Assembly: GCA_030645365.1 (NCBI GenBank)
Contig: JAUSMB010000035.1
Location: 36,788-100,787, forward strand
Direction of reading: 5' to 3'
Origin: Rugosibacter sp.
GTDB lineage: Bacteria > Pseudomonadota > Gammaproteobacteria > Burkholderiales > Rhodocyclaceae
Length of the DNA stretch: 64,000 nucleotides
Part shown: piece by piece, positions 37,296 through 47,400 of the stretch
Layout of the letters: the number at the start of each line of letters is the position of its first letter
How positions within the stretch are numbered: the first letter of the stretch is position 1
Position numbers and translations under genes: made by a program
Notes under the pieces: model-generated
What the model was told of the DNA's origin: nothing
Seen by the model: only the letters and a program-made list of their open reading frames with translations
Databases searched by the model: none

Positions 37296-39182
37296 GTGAA
37301 TAATATGTTCAAAAATTTATTGATCTGGCTAGTTGTCGGCATTGTATTGATGACGGTCTTCAACCAGTTCAGTTCACAGCAATCGGCGCAAAATACGCTG
37401 GAATACTCGCAATTTCTTGATGAGGTCAAACAGGGCCGCATCACCAAAGTTGTGATCCAGGGGCGTACGCTGGAAGCGACGACGACTGATGGCAAAAAGC
37501 TCATTTCCTATGCGCCACAAGATTTGTGGATGGTGTCTGATCTGCTGAAAAACAACGTGTCTGTGGTTGCCAAGCCGGATGAAGAACAGTCTTTCCTGAT
37601 GAGCATTCTGGTCTCGTGGTTTCCAATGTTGCTGCTGATTGGTGTGTGGATTTATTTCATGCGTCAGATGCAAGGTGGTGGCAAAGGCGGTGCGTTATCT
37701 TTTGGTAAAAGCAAAGCCAGGTTGATGGATGAATCCGCCAACGTAATTACGTTTGTCGATGTGGCTGGGTGCGATGAGGCGAAAGAAGAAGTATCTGAAC
37801 TTGTCGACTTTTTGCGTGACCCGACAAAATTTCAGAAACTTGGTGGGCGAATTCCGCGTGGCGTGCTGCTGGTCGGCAGCCCGGGTACCGGGAAGACACT
37901 GTTGGCCAAAGCGATTTCTGGCGAAGCCAAAGTGCCGTTTTTTTCGATTTCTGGTTCGGATTTCGTGGAAATGTTTGTTGGCGTGGGGGCATCACGCGTG
38001 CGCGACATGTTCGAGCAGGCCAAGAAGACTGCACCCTGCATTATTTTCATCGATGAAATTGATGCCGGAGGGCGGCAGCGTGGCGCTGGCTTGGGCGGCG
38101 GCAATGACGAGCGTGAACAAACACTGAATCAACTGCTGGTCGAGATGGACGGTTTTGAGGGCTCAGCTGGAGTTATCGTGATTGCGGCAACCAACCGACC
38201 GGATGTGTTGGACCCTGCGCTGCTGCGTCCAGGCCGTTTTGATCGGCAGGTGGTGGTGCCGTTGCCAGATATTCGTGGCCGTGAGCAAATTATCAAAGTG
38301 CATATGCGTAAAGTACCGGCAGCACCCGATGTGGATGCTTCCGTTTTGGCGCGCGGCTGCCCCGGGTTTTCGGGTGCCGATTTGGCAAATCTCGTCAATG
38401 AAGCCGCGCTGTTTGCAGCGCGTGGCAACAAGCGCTTTGTGGATATGGAAGATTTTGAGCGCGCTAAAGACAAGATCATGATGGGCTCTGAGCGTCGTTC
38501 AATGATCATGCAGGAAGAGGAACGTCGGAACACGGCTTACCATGAATCCGGCCATGCAGTCGTTGCCATGCTCTTGCCCAAAACAGACCCCGTGCATAAA
38601 GTCAGCATCATGCCGCGCGGGCGCGCCTTGGGTATTACCATGCAGCTGCCGGAAGAAGACCGGTTTAGCCAGGATAAAGAACGTTTGCTGTGCACAGTGA
38701 CTGTCTTGTTTGGGGGCCGTATTGCTGAAGAATTGTTCATGCATCAAATCACCACGGGTGCTTCCAACGACTTTCAGCGTGCCACGGATTTGGCTCGCCG
38801 GATGGTGACGCAGTGGGGTATGTCAGATGTTCTTGGCCCGATGGTTTATGGCGAAGAAGAAGGCGAAGTGTTCCTGGGCAGGTCTGTCACGACACACAAA
38901 AATATGTCTGAAGCCACCATGCAGACTGTGGATAAGGAAATTCGTCGCATCCTGGATGAACAGTACGCCTTGGCACGTCGTTTGCTGGACGAAAACCGCG
39001 ACAAGGTCGAGGCCATGACTACTGCCTTGTTGGAATGGGAAACCATTGATGCTGAACAAGTCAAAGATATCATGGCAGGTAACCCCCCGCGTGCGCCCAA
39101 GTTACCTAGTGCCCCGCCTGCGCCCAAAGCAGATGATGGAGGTGCCGCAGATGGTGCCTCGGCAGCGACAGCCCCGGCCTGA
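37296..39182 (+). CDS. ftsH: ATP-dependent zinc metalloprotease FtsH
   Basis: Membrane-anchored AAA+ protease that removes misassembled membrane proteins and controls LpxC and sigma-32. Two N-terminal membrane segments (about 5-22 and 100-120) flank a small periplasmic domain. The Walker A is GSPGTGKT at 194-201, where GPPGTGKT is usual; the zinc site is HESGH at 416-420. The C-terminal tail is Ala/Pro-rich. 628 aa from a GTG; an ATG three codons later is possible. Gap to folP is 112 bases. Confidence 0.96.
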   Translation: MNNMFKNLLIWLVVGIVLMTVFNQFSSQQSAQNTLEYSQFLDEVKQGRITKVVIQGRTLEATTTDGKKLISYAPQDLWMVSDLLKNNVSVVAKPDEEQSFLMSILVSWFPMLLLIGVWIYFMRQMQGGGKGGALSFGKSKARLMDESANVITFVDVAGCDEAKEEVSELVDFLRDPTKFQKLGGRIPRGVLLVGSPGTGKTLLAKAISGEAKVPFFSISGSDFVEMFVGVGASRVRDMFEQAKKTAPCIIFIDEIDAGGRQRGAGLGGGNDEREQTLNQLLVEMDGFEGSAGVIVIAATNRPDVLDPALLRPGRFDRQVVVPLPDIRGREQIIKVHMRKVPAAPDVDASVLARGCPGFSGADLANLVNEAALFAARGNKRFVDMEDFERAKDKIMMGSERRSMIMQEEERRNTAYHESGHAVVAMLLPKTDPVHKVSIMPRGRALGITMQLPEEDRFSQDKERLLCTVTVLFGGRIAEELFMHQITTGASNDFQRATDLARRMVTQWGMSDVLGPMVYGEEEGEVFLGRSVTTHKNMSEATMQTVDKEIRRILDEQYALARRLLDENRDKVEAMTTALLEWETIDAEQVKDIMAGNPPRAPKLPSAPPAPKADDGGAADGASAATAPA

Positions 39183-39294
39183 TTTTTAGATGTCAGCCAC
39201 GTGTTCCTTTGCCTCTTGCCGATCATGCGCGCTATCGGTGGGAGGCTCAGGTGATTGCCACGGCACATCTCTTCAAGGCTTGTTTCTTTAAAGC

Positions 39295-40143
39295 ATGTTC
39301 CCGATGAGTACCCGCAGCCCGTTGTGCTGCGGCCGATTTTTGCTGGATATGCAACGTCCGCGCATTATGGGGATTGTGAACCTGACCGATGATTCTTTTT
39401 CGGGCGATGGCTGGCGTGGTCGCGCGGATGAGGCCATTGCGCATGGCCTGCAACTGGTGGCTGAAGGTGCGCATATCCTTGATCTGGGCGCGGAATCTTC
39501 TCGCCCTGGCGCGCAGCCGGTGTCTGTGCAACAAGAAATTGATCGATTATTGCCGGTGTTGCAGGGTTTGGCTGGGTGCGGGGTACCGCTTTCTATCGAC
39601 ACCGTTAAGCCTGATGTCATGCGTGTGGCGCTTGCCGCAGGTGCCGACATGATTAATGATATTTATGCCTTACGCGCGCCAGGCGCACTTGAGCTTCTGG
39701 CAAAAAGCAACGCAGGCGTGTGTCTGATGCATATGCAAGGCGTACCGCAAAACATGCAACAGAAACCTCAATACAATCAAGTCGTCCAGGATGTGGCTGA
39801 CTTTCTCGCCATGCGTGTCGCTGCGGCACAGCATGCGGGCATTGCGCTTGATCGTCTATGCATTGATCCGGGTTTTGGTTTTGGTAAAACGCTAGAGCAC
39901 AATTTGCAATTGTTACGCCATCTGGAAATGTTAACCGTAACCGGATTGCCGGTTCTGGTCGGGGTGTCGCGTAAATCGGTTCTGGGCGCGTTAACGGGGC
40001 GGGCACCGAGTGAGCGTGTATCTGCTGGCATTGCTGCGCATATGTTGGCTATAGTACGAGGTGCGCGTATTTTACGAGTGCACGATGTGGCTGCCACACG
40101 GGATGCGGTGGCGGTATTTGAAGCGGTGGAGAACACACAATGA
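39295..40143 (+). CDS. folP: dihydropteroate synthase
   Basis: Joins p-aminobenzoate to the pterin diphosphate in folate synthesis, the sulfonamide target. TIM-barrel signatures: [16 protein letters not shown] (25-40), [28 protein letters not shown] and GVSRKSVLG. The first loop reads TDDS, where most enzymes have TPDS. 282 aa; starts at 39295 or at an ATG three codons later. Overlaps glmM by four bases (ATGA), the ftsH-folP-glmM order of E. coli. Confidence 0.94.
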   Translation: MFPMSTRSPLCCGRFLLDMQRPRIMGIVNLTDDSFSGDGWRGRADEAIAHGLQLVAEGAHILDLGAESSRPGAQPVSVQQEIDRLLPVLQGLAGCGVPLSIDTVKPDVMRVALAAGADMINDIYALRAPGALELLAKSNAGVCLMHMQGVPQNMQQKPQYNQVVQDVADFLAMRVAAAQHAGIALDRLCIDPGFGFGKTLEHNLQLLRHLEMLTVTGLPVLVGVSRKSVLGALTGRAPSERVSAGIAAHMLAIVRGARILRVHDVAATRDAVAVFEAVENTQ

Positions 40144-41492
40144 GTCGAAAGTATTTTGGTACGGATGGTGTGCGCGGGCGCGTAGGGGAAAAACCTATTA
40201 CGCCAGATTTTGTCATGCGCTTAGGCTATGCCGCAGGAATGGTTTTAGCGGCTGGCCAAGGGCATGCAGTTGAACACCCCGCAGTATTGATCGGCAAAGA
40301 CACGCGTATTTCCGGCTATATGCTGGAAGCAGCTCTGGAAGCTGGTTTTACCGCAGCAGGCGTAGATGTCGTACTCTGCGGACCGATTCCAACGCCGGCA
40401 GTAGCTTACCTTACACGCGCACTGCGTCTGCAGGCTGGCGTCGTTCTTTCTGCTTCGCACAATCCGTATGAAGACAACGGCATCAAGTTTTTTTCTGCGC
40501 AGGGTACCAAATTGTCTGATGCCATCGAGCTGGCCATCGAGGCCCAACTTGACCAGTCGATGCAATGCATGACCTCACGACGTCTGGGCAGGGCGCGCCG
40601 CGTGGATGATGCGGCAGGGCGCTACATCGAGTTTTGCAAGAGCACTTTCCCGAGTGATCTGGATTTGCACGGCATGAAGATTGTGGTGGATAGTGCGCAT
40701 GGTGCAGCCTATCGTGTCGCCCCCAAAGTGTTTCACGAACTCGGTGCGGAAATAGTCGGCGTTGGTGACGCGCCGAATGGATTCAACATTAACGATGGTG
40801 TTGGCGCCACTGCCCCACAAGCCATGCGTGAAGCCGTATTGGCGTCCAAAGCCGATTGCGGTATTGCGCTGGATGGTGATGGTGATCGTCTGGTGATGGT
40901 AGATTCATCCGGTGAAATCTACGATGGTGATCGTCTGCTGTATCTCATCGCGCGGCACAGCCTGCGTTCTGCGCCAGTGAGTGGTATTGGCGGCACATTG
41001 ATGAGCAACTTGGGTTTTGAGCATGCACTCCTTCGCCTCAACATCCCGCTGGGCCGTGCCAAGGTGGGCGACCGCTATGTGCTGGAGATGATGCAAGGGC
41101 GTGGTTGGGTGCTGGGCGGAGAAAACTCGGGCCACATCATCTGTCTCGACAAGCACAGCACAGGCGATGGTATTGTTGCCGCGTTGCAAGTTTTAGCGGC
41201 ACTGCGCGCAAGCAAAGAATCTTTGGCAGACGCTTGTGCTGACCTTGTACTGTATCCGCAAAAACTCATCAACATTCGTTTGCCTGCCGGGTTTGATTGG
41301 GCACATGATGCCAAGATTCATGCAGCGATTGAATCAGCCGAAGCCAGTTTGAATGGTGCCGGTCGCGTCTTGCTGCGACCCTCGGGCACCGAGCCCCTGT
41401 TACGTGTGATGGTCGAAGGCCGTGATGCGGCTGTTGTCGCTCATCAGGCAGAGACGATTGCGGCGGCTGTACGGAGTGCGATGGGGAACTAA
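40140..41492 (+). CDS. glmM: phosphoglucosamine mutase
   Basis: Interconverts glucosamine 6- and 1-phosphate for UDP-GlcNAc, feeding peptidoglycan and lipid A. The phosphoserine is Ser106 in [11 protein letters not shown]; the metal loop is DGDGDRL and the sugar-binding loop GGENSGH. The C-terminal phosphate-binding loop [12 protein letters not shown] is intact. 450 aa. A weak sequence resembling the dispersed repeat lies at about 40750-40776. No gene follows for about 200 bases (41493-41690), where I see no support for a gene or terminator. Confidence 0.96.
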   Translation: MSRKYFGTDGVRGRVGEKPITPDFVMRLGYAAGMVLAAGQGHAVEHPAVLIGKDTRISGYMLEAALEAGFTAAGVDVVLCGPIPTPAVAYLTRALRLQAGVVLSASHNPYEDNGIKFFSAQGTKLSDAIELAIEAQLDQSMQCMTSRRLGRARRVDDAAGRYIEFCKSTFPSDLDLHGMKIVVDSAHGAAYRVAPKVFHELGAEIVGVGDAPNGFNINDGVGATAPQAMREAVLASKADCGIALDGDGDRLVMVDSSGEIYDGDRLLYLIARHSLRSAPVSGIGGTLMSNLGFEHALLRLNIPLGRAKVGDRYVLEMMQGRGWVLGGENSGHIICLDKHSTGDGIVAALQVLAALRASKESLADACADLVLYPQKLINIRLPAGFDWAHDAKIHAAIESAEASLNGAGRVLLRPSGTEPLLRVMVEGRDAAVVAHQAETIAAAVRSAMGN

Positions 41493-41690
41493 CTGCTGCA
41501 GTTGGACTCCGGGTTGAAACAGGTTACTGGCCTGAGGTAGGCTGCAAAAAACAGAGCCCACCAAACCGTGTGACTGAAGTCGGCCATTCTATGCAATGCA
41601 GATAGCTGCTTAATCGCCTGGACTTCTTGATTTGCAGCCAACCAACTTGCAAGCGACCCCGATATTTTATGGGTCGTCTTGAACTTAGCC

Positions 41691-42485
41691 TTACCGTAAG
41701 TGCTGGGTAGGAAGTTTTTGTGTGCTCTCGTCATTTGCGGCAGCAACGGTGGCTGGTTGCCAGCTGTGTAGCAACTCCATGCGGCCGTTCATGTGTTCGA
41801 CGATGGCGGTGCAGCTATCGACCCAGTCGCCGCAGTTGATGTAGGTCATGCCACCGACATCCTTGATGGCAGCGCTGTGGATATGGCCGCAGATCACGCC
41901 ATCCAGGCCGCGTTCACGCACGGCGTGCATAACCGCATCTTCAAAATCAAAAATGAAGGAAACCGCACGTTTGACTCGGCGCTTGGCGTAACCGGCGAGT
42001 GACCAGTAGTCGGCAATACCGAACGTGCGTCGTAGCCAGGCGACCCAGACATTCGCGCGCACCAGCAGGTTGTAGCCAACGTCGCCCAGCACAGCCAACC
42101 AGCGGTGATGGCGGGTGACTTGATCGAATTCATCGCCATGAATCACCAGATAACGGCGGCTATCGGCAGCGATATGGATATGCTCTTTGGTGACCAGAAT
42201 ATCGCCGAAGGCTACATCGTGATATTCGCGCAGGGCCTCGTCGTGATTGCCGGGAATCAGCATCACCTGCTCGCCATGCCGCGCACGGCGCAGAATTTTT
42301 TGCACTACGGTATTTTGCGCTGGTGTCCAGTGAATGCTGCGTTTCATGGCCCAAAAATCGATGATATCGCCGACGAGAAATAGTTTTTCTGCTTCATGGT
42401 TGCGCAAAAAATCGATCAGTCGTTCGGCTTGGCAGCCACGTGTGCCGAGGTGAATATCGGAAAGAAAAATGGTGCGGACTTTCAT
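41691..42485 (-). CDS. calcineurin-like metallophosphoesterase, PlcP/LpxH-like
   Basis: A 264-aa phosphoesterase with the full two-metal site: Asp10 and His12 (SDIHLGT), Asp40 (GDIIDFW), Asn80-His81 (GNHDE), His116 (HGDEFD), and His201/His203 (GHIHS). Public annotation often calls such proteins UDP-2,3-diacylglucosamine hydrolases. As I recall, the motifs HGDEFD and LGTRGC also occur in PlcP, the rhizobial phospholipase C that strips head groups from phospholipids under phosphate starvation. The operon context (DAG glycosylation and DAG kinase) favours PlcP; the biochemistry is untested here. The start at 42485 begins four bases after the upstream gene; an upstream ATG at 42503 is possible. 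Confidence 0.8.
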   Translation of the reverse strand: MKVRTIFLSDIHLGTRGCQAERLIDFLRNHEAEKLFLVGDIIDFWAMKRSIHWTPAQNTVVQKILRRARHGEQVMLIPGNHDEALREYHDVAFGDILVTKEHIHIAADSRRYLVIHGDEFDQVTRHHRWLAVLGDVGYNLLVRANVWVAWLRRTFGIADYWSLAGYAKRRVKRAVSFIFDFEDAVMHAVRERGLDGVICGHIHSAAIKDVGGMTYINCGDWVDSCTAIVEHMNGRMELLHSWQPATVAAANDESTQKLPTQHLR

Positions 42486-42489
42486 TACT

Positions 42490-43680
42490 TCAGTCGGGTG
42501 CAAAACGAAAAATCAAGTCGGCGTGCTGTTGCCGCTGGTGCGCTTTGACGGTGGTATGCAGGATGTCTGCCAATTCGGCACTGATATGTCCCCAGTCGAG
42601 ATGGCGCACACTGGCATGGGCGCGTTCGCGCACTGTAGTTAGCATTACTGGATTGCGCGCTAGTTCAAGCGCAGCGGCGATGAAGGCATCACTGTGATCA
42701 CTAGGAACGACACGGCCATTGTCGCCATCACGTATCAACTCGTTGGCTGCTGCACAATCGTAGGCGACCACGCCTAGGCCACTGGCCAGCGCTTCGAGCG
42801 TGACATTGCCGAAGGTTTCGGTCAGGCTGGGGAACAGGAACAAGTCGGCAGAGGCGTAATGTGCCGCGAGATCATCGTTGCGCCGCATGCCGGCAAAAAG
42901 ATACGTCGCGTCGCTGCGTTGAAGTTGCGTACGCATCGGGCCATCACCAACGAAAAGCAGGCGCGCAGTGGGGTATATCTGCCGGATGGCGGCAAAAGCT
43001 TGTGTCACCAGTGGCAGATTTTTTTCTGCTGCCAGACGGCCGACATAAGTAACGACGAGTTGCTCTTCGCTAACGCCCCAGTGTGCGCGCAGTTCGCTGC
43101 TGCGCCGCTGCGGATTGAATAGCGCGGTATCTACACCGCGCGATACCACGCGCACCGTGCGATAGCCTGCCGTAGTGAGTTCGCGCGCTACCGCAAAAGT
43201 CGGCGCTAGCGTGACGGCGCTCTTGTTATGCAAACGGCGCAAATGCATAGCGACCAGGCCTTCCAGCCAACTAAAACCATAGTGACGGCTGTAAGCATGG
43301 AAGTTAGTATGGAATTCGGAGACGACCGGGATGTCGAGCTTATGCGCTGCAGCAATGGCTGAGGCACCTAGTGGCCCTTCGGTAGCGACCTGAATGACAT
43401 CCGGGCGATCTGCTCGCCAGGCGTTGAGCAGGCGCGTTTTGGCGGGGAGACCAAAGCGCAGGCCGCGATAACCGGGGATAGGGCATCCGGCCACTAGCAC
43501 TTCGCACAGATTGGTTTCTGTCGCAGGCAGATCGTTAGCATGCTGCCGTGGGCGCACCAGCGTGAAGCGATGTCCGAGATGCCGCAGTCCATCGGTCATA
43601 CGGCCCAGAGTCATGGCGACGCCGTTGATTTCTGGTCGCCAGGTTTCAGTGACTAACGCAATGTGGAGTAGTGTCGTCAT
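42490..43680 (-). CDS. GT4-family glycosyltransferase (lipid glycosylation candidate)
   Basis: GT-B-fold retaining glycosyltransferase of 396 aa. The N-terminal half begins HIALVTETWRPEINGVAMTL; the donor-binding half has TYVGRLAAEKNL, LFVGDGPMR and the E-x7-E motif in LTETFGNVTLEALASGLG. No signal peptide. Similar enzymes glycosylate diacylglycerol or phosphatidylinositol in other bacteria. Located between dgkA and the PlcP-like gene, a role in making phosphorus-free glycolipids is inferred. A copy of the dispersed repeat lies within. The start at 43680 is the family-like one; an upstream ATG at 43710 exists. Confidence 0.85.
   Translation of the reverse strand: MTTLLHIALVTETWRPEINGVAMTLGRMTDGLRHLGHRFTLVRPRQHANDLPATETNLCEVLVAGCPIPGYRGLRFGLPAKTRLLNAWRADRPDVIQVATEGPLGASAIAAAHKLDIPVVSEFHTNFHAYSRHYGFSWLEGLVAMHLRRLHNKSAVTLAPTFAVARELTTAGYRTVRVVSRGVDTALFNPQRRSSELRAHWGVSEEQLVVTYVGRLAAEKNLPLVTQAFAAIRQIYPTARLLFVGDGPMRTQLQRSDATYLFAGMRRNDDLAAHYASADLFLFPSLTETFGNVTLEALASGLGVVAYDCAAANELIRDGDNGRVVPSDHSDAFIAAALELARNPVMLTTVRERAHASVRHLDWGHISAELADILHTTVKAHQRQQHADLIFRFAPD
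43195..43219 (+). repeat. dispersed 25-bp repeat, copy in the downstream GT4 gene
   Basis: AAAAGTCGGCGCTAG then CGTGACGGCG, two differences from consensus. Antisense to the gene; the complement encodes AVTLAPTF. Confidence 0.65.
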
Positions 43681-43734
43681 GTTGCTTAGTTTGTCGACCC
43701 GCTGTGGCATGCAGATGACATTAAGATGACATTT

Positions 43735-44130
43735 TTATGACTCGATAAGCACCAGCAGCCAGATGACCGCGACGTTGATCAGTGAGACGAGTACTGCTGC
43801 GCTGCCAATATCCTTGGCACGTTTGGCGAGGCGGTGGTTTTCCAGCGAAATACGGTCAACGGCGGCCTCGACAGCTGAATTGAGCAGCTCGACAATCAGC
43901 ACCAGCAATACGCTGCCTATCATCAATGCACGGCCGATACCTGTCGCCGGAAGCAGCAAGGCCAAAGGAATCAGCACGATGGCCAGATGGGTTTCCTGGC
44001 GAAATGCATCTTCATGGCGATAGGCGGCAGCAAGACCGGCGAGCGAGTAGTGAAATGCATTCCAGATGCGCAGCAAGCCGGTGCGTCCTTTGAAAGGGCT
44101 TTCTTCGGGGGTGGGATGTTCTGGTTTCAT
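43735..44130 (-). CDS. dgkA: diacylglycerol kinase
   Basis: Small integral-membrane kinase, 131 aa, that converts diacylglycerol to phosphatidic acid. Three helices; active-site Glu47 (RQETH), Glu81 and Asn84 with Glu88 (ELLNSAVE), Asp92, and LAKRAKDIGSAAV. The N-terminus is slightly longer than in E. coli. The start at 44130 follows the stop of the next gene by ten bases; the longer frame back to 44526 overlaps that gene and is not credible. In this operon it may recycle DAG left over by the phospholipase. Confidence 0.92.
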   Translation of the reverse strand: MKPEHPTPEESPFKGRTGLLRIWNAFHYSLAGLAAAYRHEDAFRQETHLAIVLIPLALLLPATGIGRALMIGSVLLVLIVELLNSAVEAAVDRISLENHRLAKRAKDIGSAAVLVSLINVAVIWLLVLIES

Positions 44131-44140
44131 CGAGCAGTAG

Positions 44141-45316
44141 TCAGGGGTGTAGGGCGGGATCGGTACGCATGCGGATGACGGTTTCATGATACAGCTTGAC
44201 CAGGCGCGCGGCCTGGGTTGCGGCATCCCATTCCCGGGCAAAGGCAATGCCCTCAAGGCCCAGAGTGGCCAGACGTGCGGGCTGGTCAAGCAGGCCGACC
44301 AGCTGGTAGGCAAAGGCGGCAGGGGCATCAACCGCAGCGACTGCGCCACGTTGCGGCGCGATGATTTCAGCAGCGCCCAGCGCGGGCAGTGCCAGCACCG
44401 GCAGGCCGACAGCCATTGCTTCGAGCAGCACCAGGCCTTGCGTTTCGGTACGTGAGGCGAAGGTGAAGACATCGGCCGCCGCGTAACAATCACGCAAGCC
44501 GGATTCGCGCGGCAGATAGCCGACAAAGCGGACGTGGTCGTTGATGCCTAATTGATTGGCTTTGCGTTGCAGCTGTTCCAGCGCTGGACCTTCACCGGCG
44601 ATGACCAGCAGCAGGTCTGGCCGTTGTTGGCGGGCATGCGCAGCGACTTCCAGCAGGAAGCCGATGTTTTTTTCAAACGCCGCGCGGCCGACAAACAGGG
44701 CGATTTTGCGTTCTGCGCCAATGTTGTAAGCCGCGCGGAAGCGCTGGCCATCGCCGCGGATGAACTGGCTTTCGGGCAGCCCGGTAGGGATGACATGCAG
44801 CGGCGTGGTGACACCATAATCGCGCAAGGTCTGCGCCATCGGTTGCGAGGGGACGACGATGCCATCCAGTGCATTGCACTGGCCGCGTGCGGTGCGGCGC
44901 GCCAGCCCGCGCAAGGCACTGCGCGGGACGATGGGTAGATAGTGGAACAGATATTCCTCGAAATGCGTGTGGTAAGTGGCGATCACCGGTATACCCTGTT
45001 GCCGCGCCAGCTTGATGCCCGCGTAGTGTGCGGCAAACGGCGTTTGCACGTGAATCAATGAAAAGTCGGCGCTGGCGACACGGCGGTTAAACGCCTTGAG
45101 GCCGGCGCGGGTCATCAGCCGGTCTTCCGGGTCAAGCGGCACCTGGCGCGAGGCGATGCGCTCAATGCCATCCGTTTCAATGTGGCCGGGATATTCCGGC
45201 GCGGCGACGGTGAGGCGGATGTCATGCGCGCCAAGTGCTTGGCGGAAGGTCTGCATGGACGTCGACACGCCGTTGATACGCGGGAAATAAACATCACTGA
45301 GCATCAGGACATGCAT
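44141..45316 (-). CDS. GT4-family glycosyltransferase, DAG glucosyltransferase-like
   Basis: Second GT4 enzyme of the operon, 391 aa. N-terminal half begins VLMLSDVYFPRINGVSTSMQ; the acceptor region has HVQTPFAAHYAGI and TYHTHFEEYL, typical of diacylglycerol and processive lipid glucosyltransferases. The donor motif is E-x7-E in SRTETQGLVLLEAMAVGLP. It follows olsB by 17 bases and precedes dgkA by ten. Sugar donor and number of sugars added cannot be read from sequence. A perfect copy of the dispersed repeat lies at 45061-45085. Confidence 0.85.
   Translation of the reverse strand: MHVLMLSDVYFPRINGVSTSMQTFRQALGAHDIRLTVAAPEYPGHIETDGIERIASRQVPLDPEDRLMTRAGLKAFNRRVASADFSLIHVQTPFAAHYAGIKLARQQGIPVIATYHTHFEEYLFHYLPIVPRSALRGLARRTARGQCNALDGIVVPSQPMAQTLRDYGVTTPLHVIPTGLPESQFIRGDGQRFRAAYNIGAERKIALFVGRAAFEKNIGFLLEVAAHARQQRPDLLLVIAGEGPALEQLQRKANQLGINDHVRFVGYLPRESGLRDCYAAADVFTFASRTETQGLVLLEAMAVGLPVLALPALGAAEIIAPQRGAVAAVDAPAAFAYQLVGLLDQPARLATLGLEGIAFAREWDAATQAARLVKLYHETVIRMRTDPALHP
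45061..45085 (+). repeat. dispersed 25-bp repeat, copy in the upstream GT4 gene
   Basis: Full 25/25 match to the consensus. Antisense to the gene; the complement encodes RRVASADF. Confidence 0.85.
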
Positions 45317-45333
45317 GGGTTGGTTATGTCAGG

Positions 45334-46131
45334 TTACTTGGTAATGAAGTGACGCTGATAACGGTCGCTCAGACGTTCCATGGGCAGCATCAACAATAAA
45401 TCGGCAGTGTTGAAGTCCGGGTCCCAGGCCGGTTCGCCGCACACGCGGCCACCGGCACGCAAGTAGCCCTTGAGCAGCGGAGGCACCAAGGCGGGTTGGC
45501 CATTGGCCAGATGCTCAAAAGGCAGGGCGTGGCGCGGGAAAACGCGATATTCGAGCGGTGCCTGTTGCGCTTCAGTCAATTGTTGATAGAGATTGGCCGC
45601 ATTGTGGCCGCCATCGGCCATGCTGATCGAAGCGCAGCCAATCAGATATGAATAGCCACGAGTGACCATGTATTCGCCCAAACCCGACCAGAGCAGGGCA
45701 ATCACGGCACCGCTACGGTAATCAACATGGATACAGGAACGGCCGATTTCGACCATGCGCGGACGCAGATGTTGCAGGCGGGTGAGAGAGAACTCGCCTT
45801 CCGAGTAATAACTGCCCACACGCTTGGCCGCTTCGGGCGAGAGAATGCGGTAGGTGCCGACGACCTTGCCAGTATTCTCGTCGCGTACCAGTAGATGGTC
45901 ACAATAAGGATCAAACAAATCCGTATCGTGTTCAGGGACGCGTGTCGAGAGGCGGGCGCCCATTTCTTCGCCAAATATCTTGTAGCGCAGGCGTTGGGCT
46001 TCGCGGACTTCATTTTCGTTTTGTGCCAGACTGATGCGCAGGTTGGGACGGGTGCGTGCTTCATGACGGACTTCGTTACGCAAATCGGCGCGCATATCAG
46101 TTGATTGGATAGTTTGGGTTTCTGTGTTCAT
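45334..46131 (-). CDS. olsB: ornithine N-acyltransferase OlsB-like (GNAT fold)
   Basis: A 265-aa acyltransferase of the OlsB/hemolysin-like GNAT family, the enzyme that acylates ornithine with a 3-hydroxy fatty acid, first step of ornithine lipid synthesis. Family marks are NENEVREAQRLRYKIFGEEM, FDPYCDHLLVRD, VGTYRIL, VEIGRSCIHVDYR and the metal-poor C-terminal segment with PPLLKGYLRAGGRVCGEPAWD. The start at 46131 is set by GGAG six bases upstream. It heads the leftward lipid operon. The partner OlsA acyltransferase is not in the operon. Confidence 0.85.
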   Translation of the reverse strand: MNTETQTIQSTDMRADLRNEVRHEARTRPNLRISLAQNENEVREAQRLRYKIFGEEMGARLSTRVPEHDTDLFDPYCDHLLVRDENTGKVVGTYRILSPEAAKRVGSYYSEGEFSLTRLQHLRPRMVEIGRSCIHVDYRSGAVIALLWSGLGEYMVTRGYSYLIGCASISMADGGHNAANLYQQLTEAQQAPLEYRVFPRHALPFEHLANGQPALVPPLLKGYLRAGGRVCGEPAWDPDFNTADLLLMLPMERLSDRYQRHFITK

Positions 46132-46140
46132 TGTTTTCTC

Positions 46141-46178
46141 CACGGGTTTTAATTCAGGTGCATTTTGAAAACCCCGTG
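46141..46178 (-). promoter_or_regulatory. hairpin in the olsB leader
   Basis: CACGGGTTTT (46141-46150) and AAAACCCCGTG (46168-46178) pair with one bulge around an 18-base loop. In the olsB transcript the stem ends directly before the ribosome binding site GGAG, so it could influence translation start. Confidence 0.45.
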
Positions 46179-46262
46179 TTACCGGCTGATTGCTTTTGTA
46201 TTGCGAAAAAATTAAATGTCCGGCGAGAAAGCGAGGTTCAATTGATGTGCGTATGTGCGACC

Positions 46263-46296
46263 TTTTCATCGAACTGTAATAATTGCCCCGTAAACT
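46263..46296 (+). promoter_or_regulatory. candidate Pho box and -10 of pstS
   Basis: TTTTCATCGAACTGTAAT (46263-46280) matches 12 of 18 positions of the E. coli PhoB box CTGTCATAWAWCTGTCAY. Exactly ten bases later comes TAAACT (46291-46296), a plausible -10; this spacing is the one known in PhoB-activated promoters, which lack a -35. The pstS start lies about 70 bases on. No equally good box faces olsB. Confidence 0.5.
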
Positions 46297-46367
46297 GCGG
46301 GCTGTTGCACCTTTCTGCGCTGTGTTTTAGCTTTAAGTTTCACCTTTTCCTTAAGGAGCCAAAAGTA

Positions 46368-47369
46368 ATGAGAACCCTGAAACTTGTCATACCTGCCGCG
46401 TTAGCTTTGTCTTCAGCATTTGCTACAAGCGCAGCATTTGCTGAGGCCTTGGTTAAAGTCGACGGGTCATCAACGGTGTATCCGATCACCGAAGCCGTTG
46501 CTGAAGAATTCCAGATTGCGAAGAAAAATGCCGTTAAGGTGACTGTAGGCATTTCCGGCACGGGCGGCGGCTTCAAAAAGTTCTGCCGTGGCGAAATCGA
46601 TATTTCCGATGCTTCACGTCCTATTCTGAAAAAAGAGATGGATGCCTGCAAGGAGGCGGGCATCAAGTACATCGAGTTGCCAGTGGCTTACGATGCAATG
46701 ACTGTGGTCATCAATCTCAAGAATACGTTCATCAAGCAACTTACTGTGGCTGAGTTGAAGAAAATGTGGGAGCCGACAGCACAGGGCACCGTGACTAATT
46801 GGAAGCAGATCAACCCCGCCTGGCCGGATAAGCCAATGAAGCTGTTTGGCCCTGGTGCTGATTCGGGTACGTTTGATTACTTTACCGAAGCCATTGTCGG
46901 CAAGTCGAAGTCTTCACGTGGTGATTTCACGGCATCGGAAGATGACAATGTGCTGGTGCAGGGCGTGTCGCGCGATGTGGGCGCTCTAGGCTATTTCGGT
47001 ATGGCATACTACCTAGAGAATAAAGACAAGTTAAAGGCTGTGCCAATCACCATGGCCGAAGGCAAGCCTGCTGTTCTGCCTTCGTTTGAAACCGTTGAAA
47101 ATGGTTCCTACCAGCCACTTTCCCGTCCGATTTTCATTTATGTTAATGCGAAATCGGCTGAGAAACCTGAGGTCAAGCAGTTTGTTGAGTTCTACCTGAA
47201 AAATGCCGCCAAACTGACCAAGGAAGTGAAATACGTTCCGTTGCCGGCCAAGGCTTACACCATCGCTCAACAGCACTTTACCAACAAGAAGCTGGGTACC
47301 GTGTTCGGTGGGGAAGCTGAAGTCGGTCTGAAAATCGAAGACTTGCTCAAGCGCGAAGCCAAGGAATAA
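46368..47369 (+). CDS. pstS: phosphate-binding protein PstS
   Basis: Periplasmic receptor of the high-affinity phosphate importer, 333 aa. Signal peptide residues 1-25 ([21 protein letters not shown], cleaved before EALV). Phosphate-contact signatures are [13 protein letters not shown] and [20 protein letters not shown], and [10 protein letters not shown] later. The start at 46368 is supported by AAGGAG ten bases upstream; the open frame reaching back to 46131 crosses the promoter and is not real. A hairpin after the gene separates it from pstC, which commonly lets the binding protein be made in excess. Confidence 0.95.
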   Translation: MRTLKLVIPAALALSSAFATSAAFAEALVKVDGSSTVYPITEAVAEEFQIAKKNAVKVTVGISGTGGGFKKFCRGEIDISDASRPILKKEMDACKEAGIKYIELPVAYDAMTVVINLKNTFIKQLTVAELKKMWEPTAQGTVTNWKQINPAWPDKPMKLFGPGADSGTFDYFTEAIVGKSKSSRGDFTASEDDNVLVQGVSRDVGALGYFGMAYYLENKDKLKAVPITMAEGKPAVLPSFETVENGSYQPLSRPIFIYVNAKSAEKPEVKQFVEFYLKNAAKLTKEVKYVPLPAKAYTIAQQHFTNKKLGTVFGGEAEVGLKIEDLLKREAKE

Positions 47370-47400
47370 TTCAGGGTTTGAAATATAGATTGTTGTAAGT

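Noticed and set aside
41489..41746. 85-aa minus-strand frame downstream of the PlcP-like gene
   Set aside because: It overlaps the end of that gene, has no recognisable domain and no start signal.
43735..44526. A 263-aa version of the dgkA frame
   Set aside because: The first half overlaps the upstream glycosyltransferase gene and is low-complexity; DgkA begins at 44130.
46131..46367. N-terminal extension of pstS, which stays open back to 46131
   Set aside because: It crosses the divergent promoter region and has no start signal; the ATG at 46368 has a good ribosome binding site and gives a normal signal peptide.
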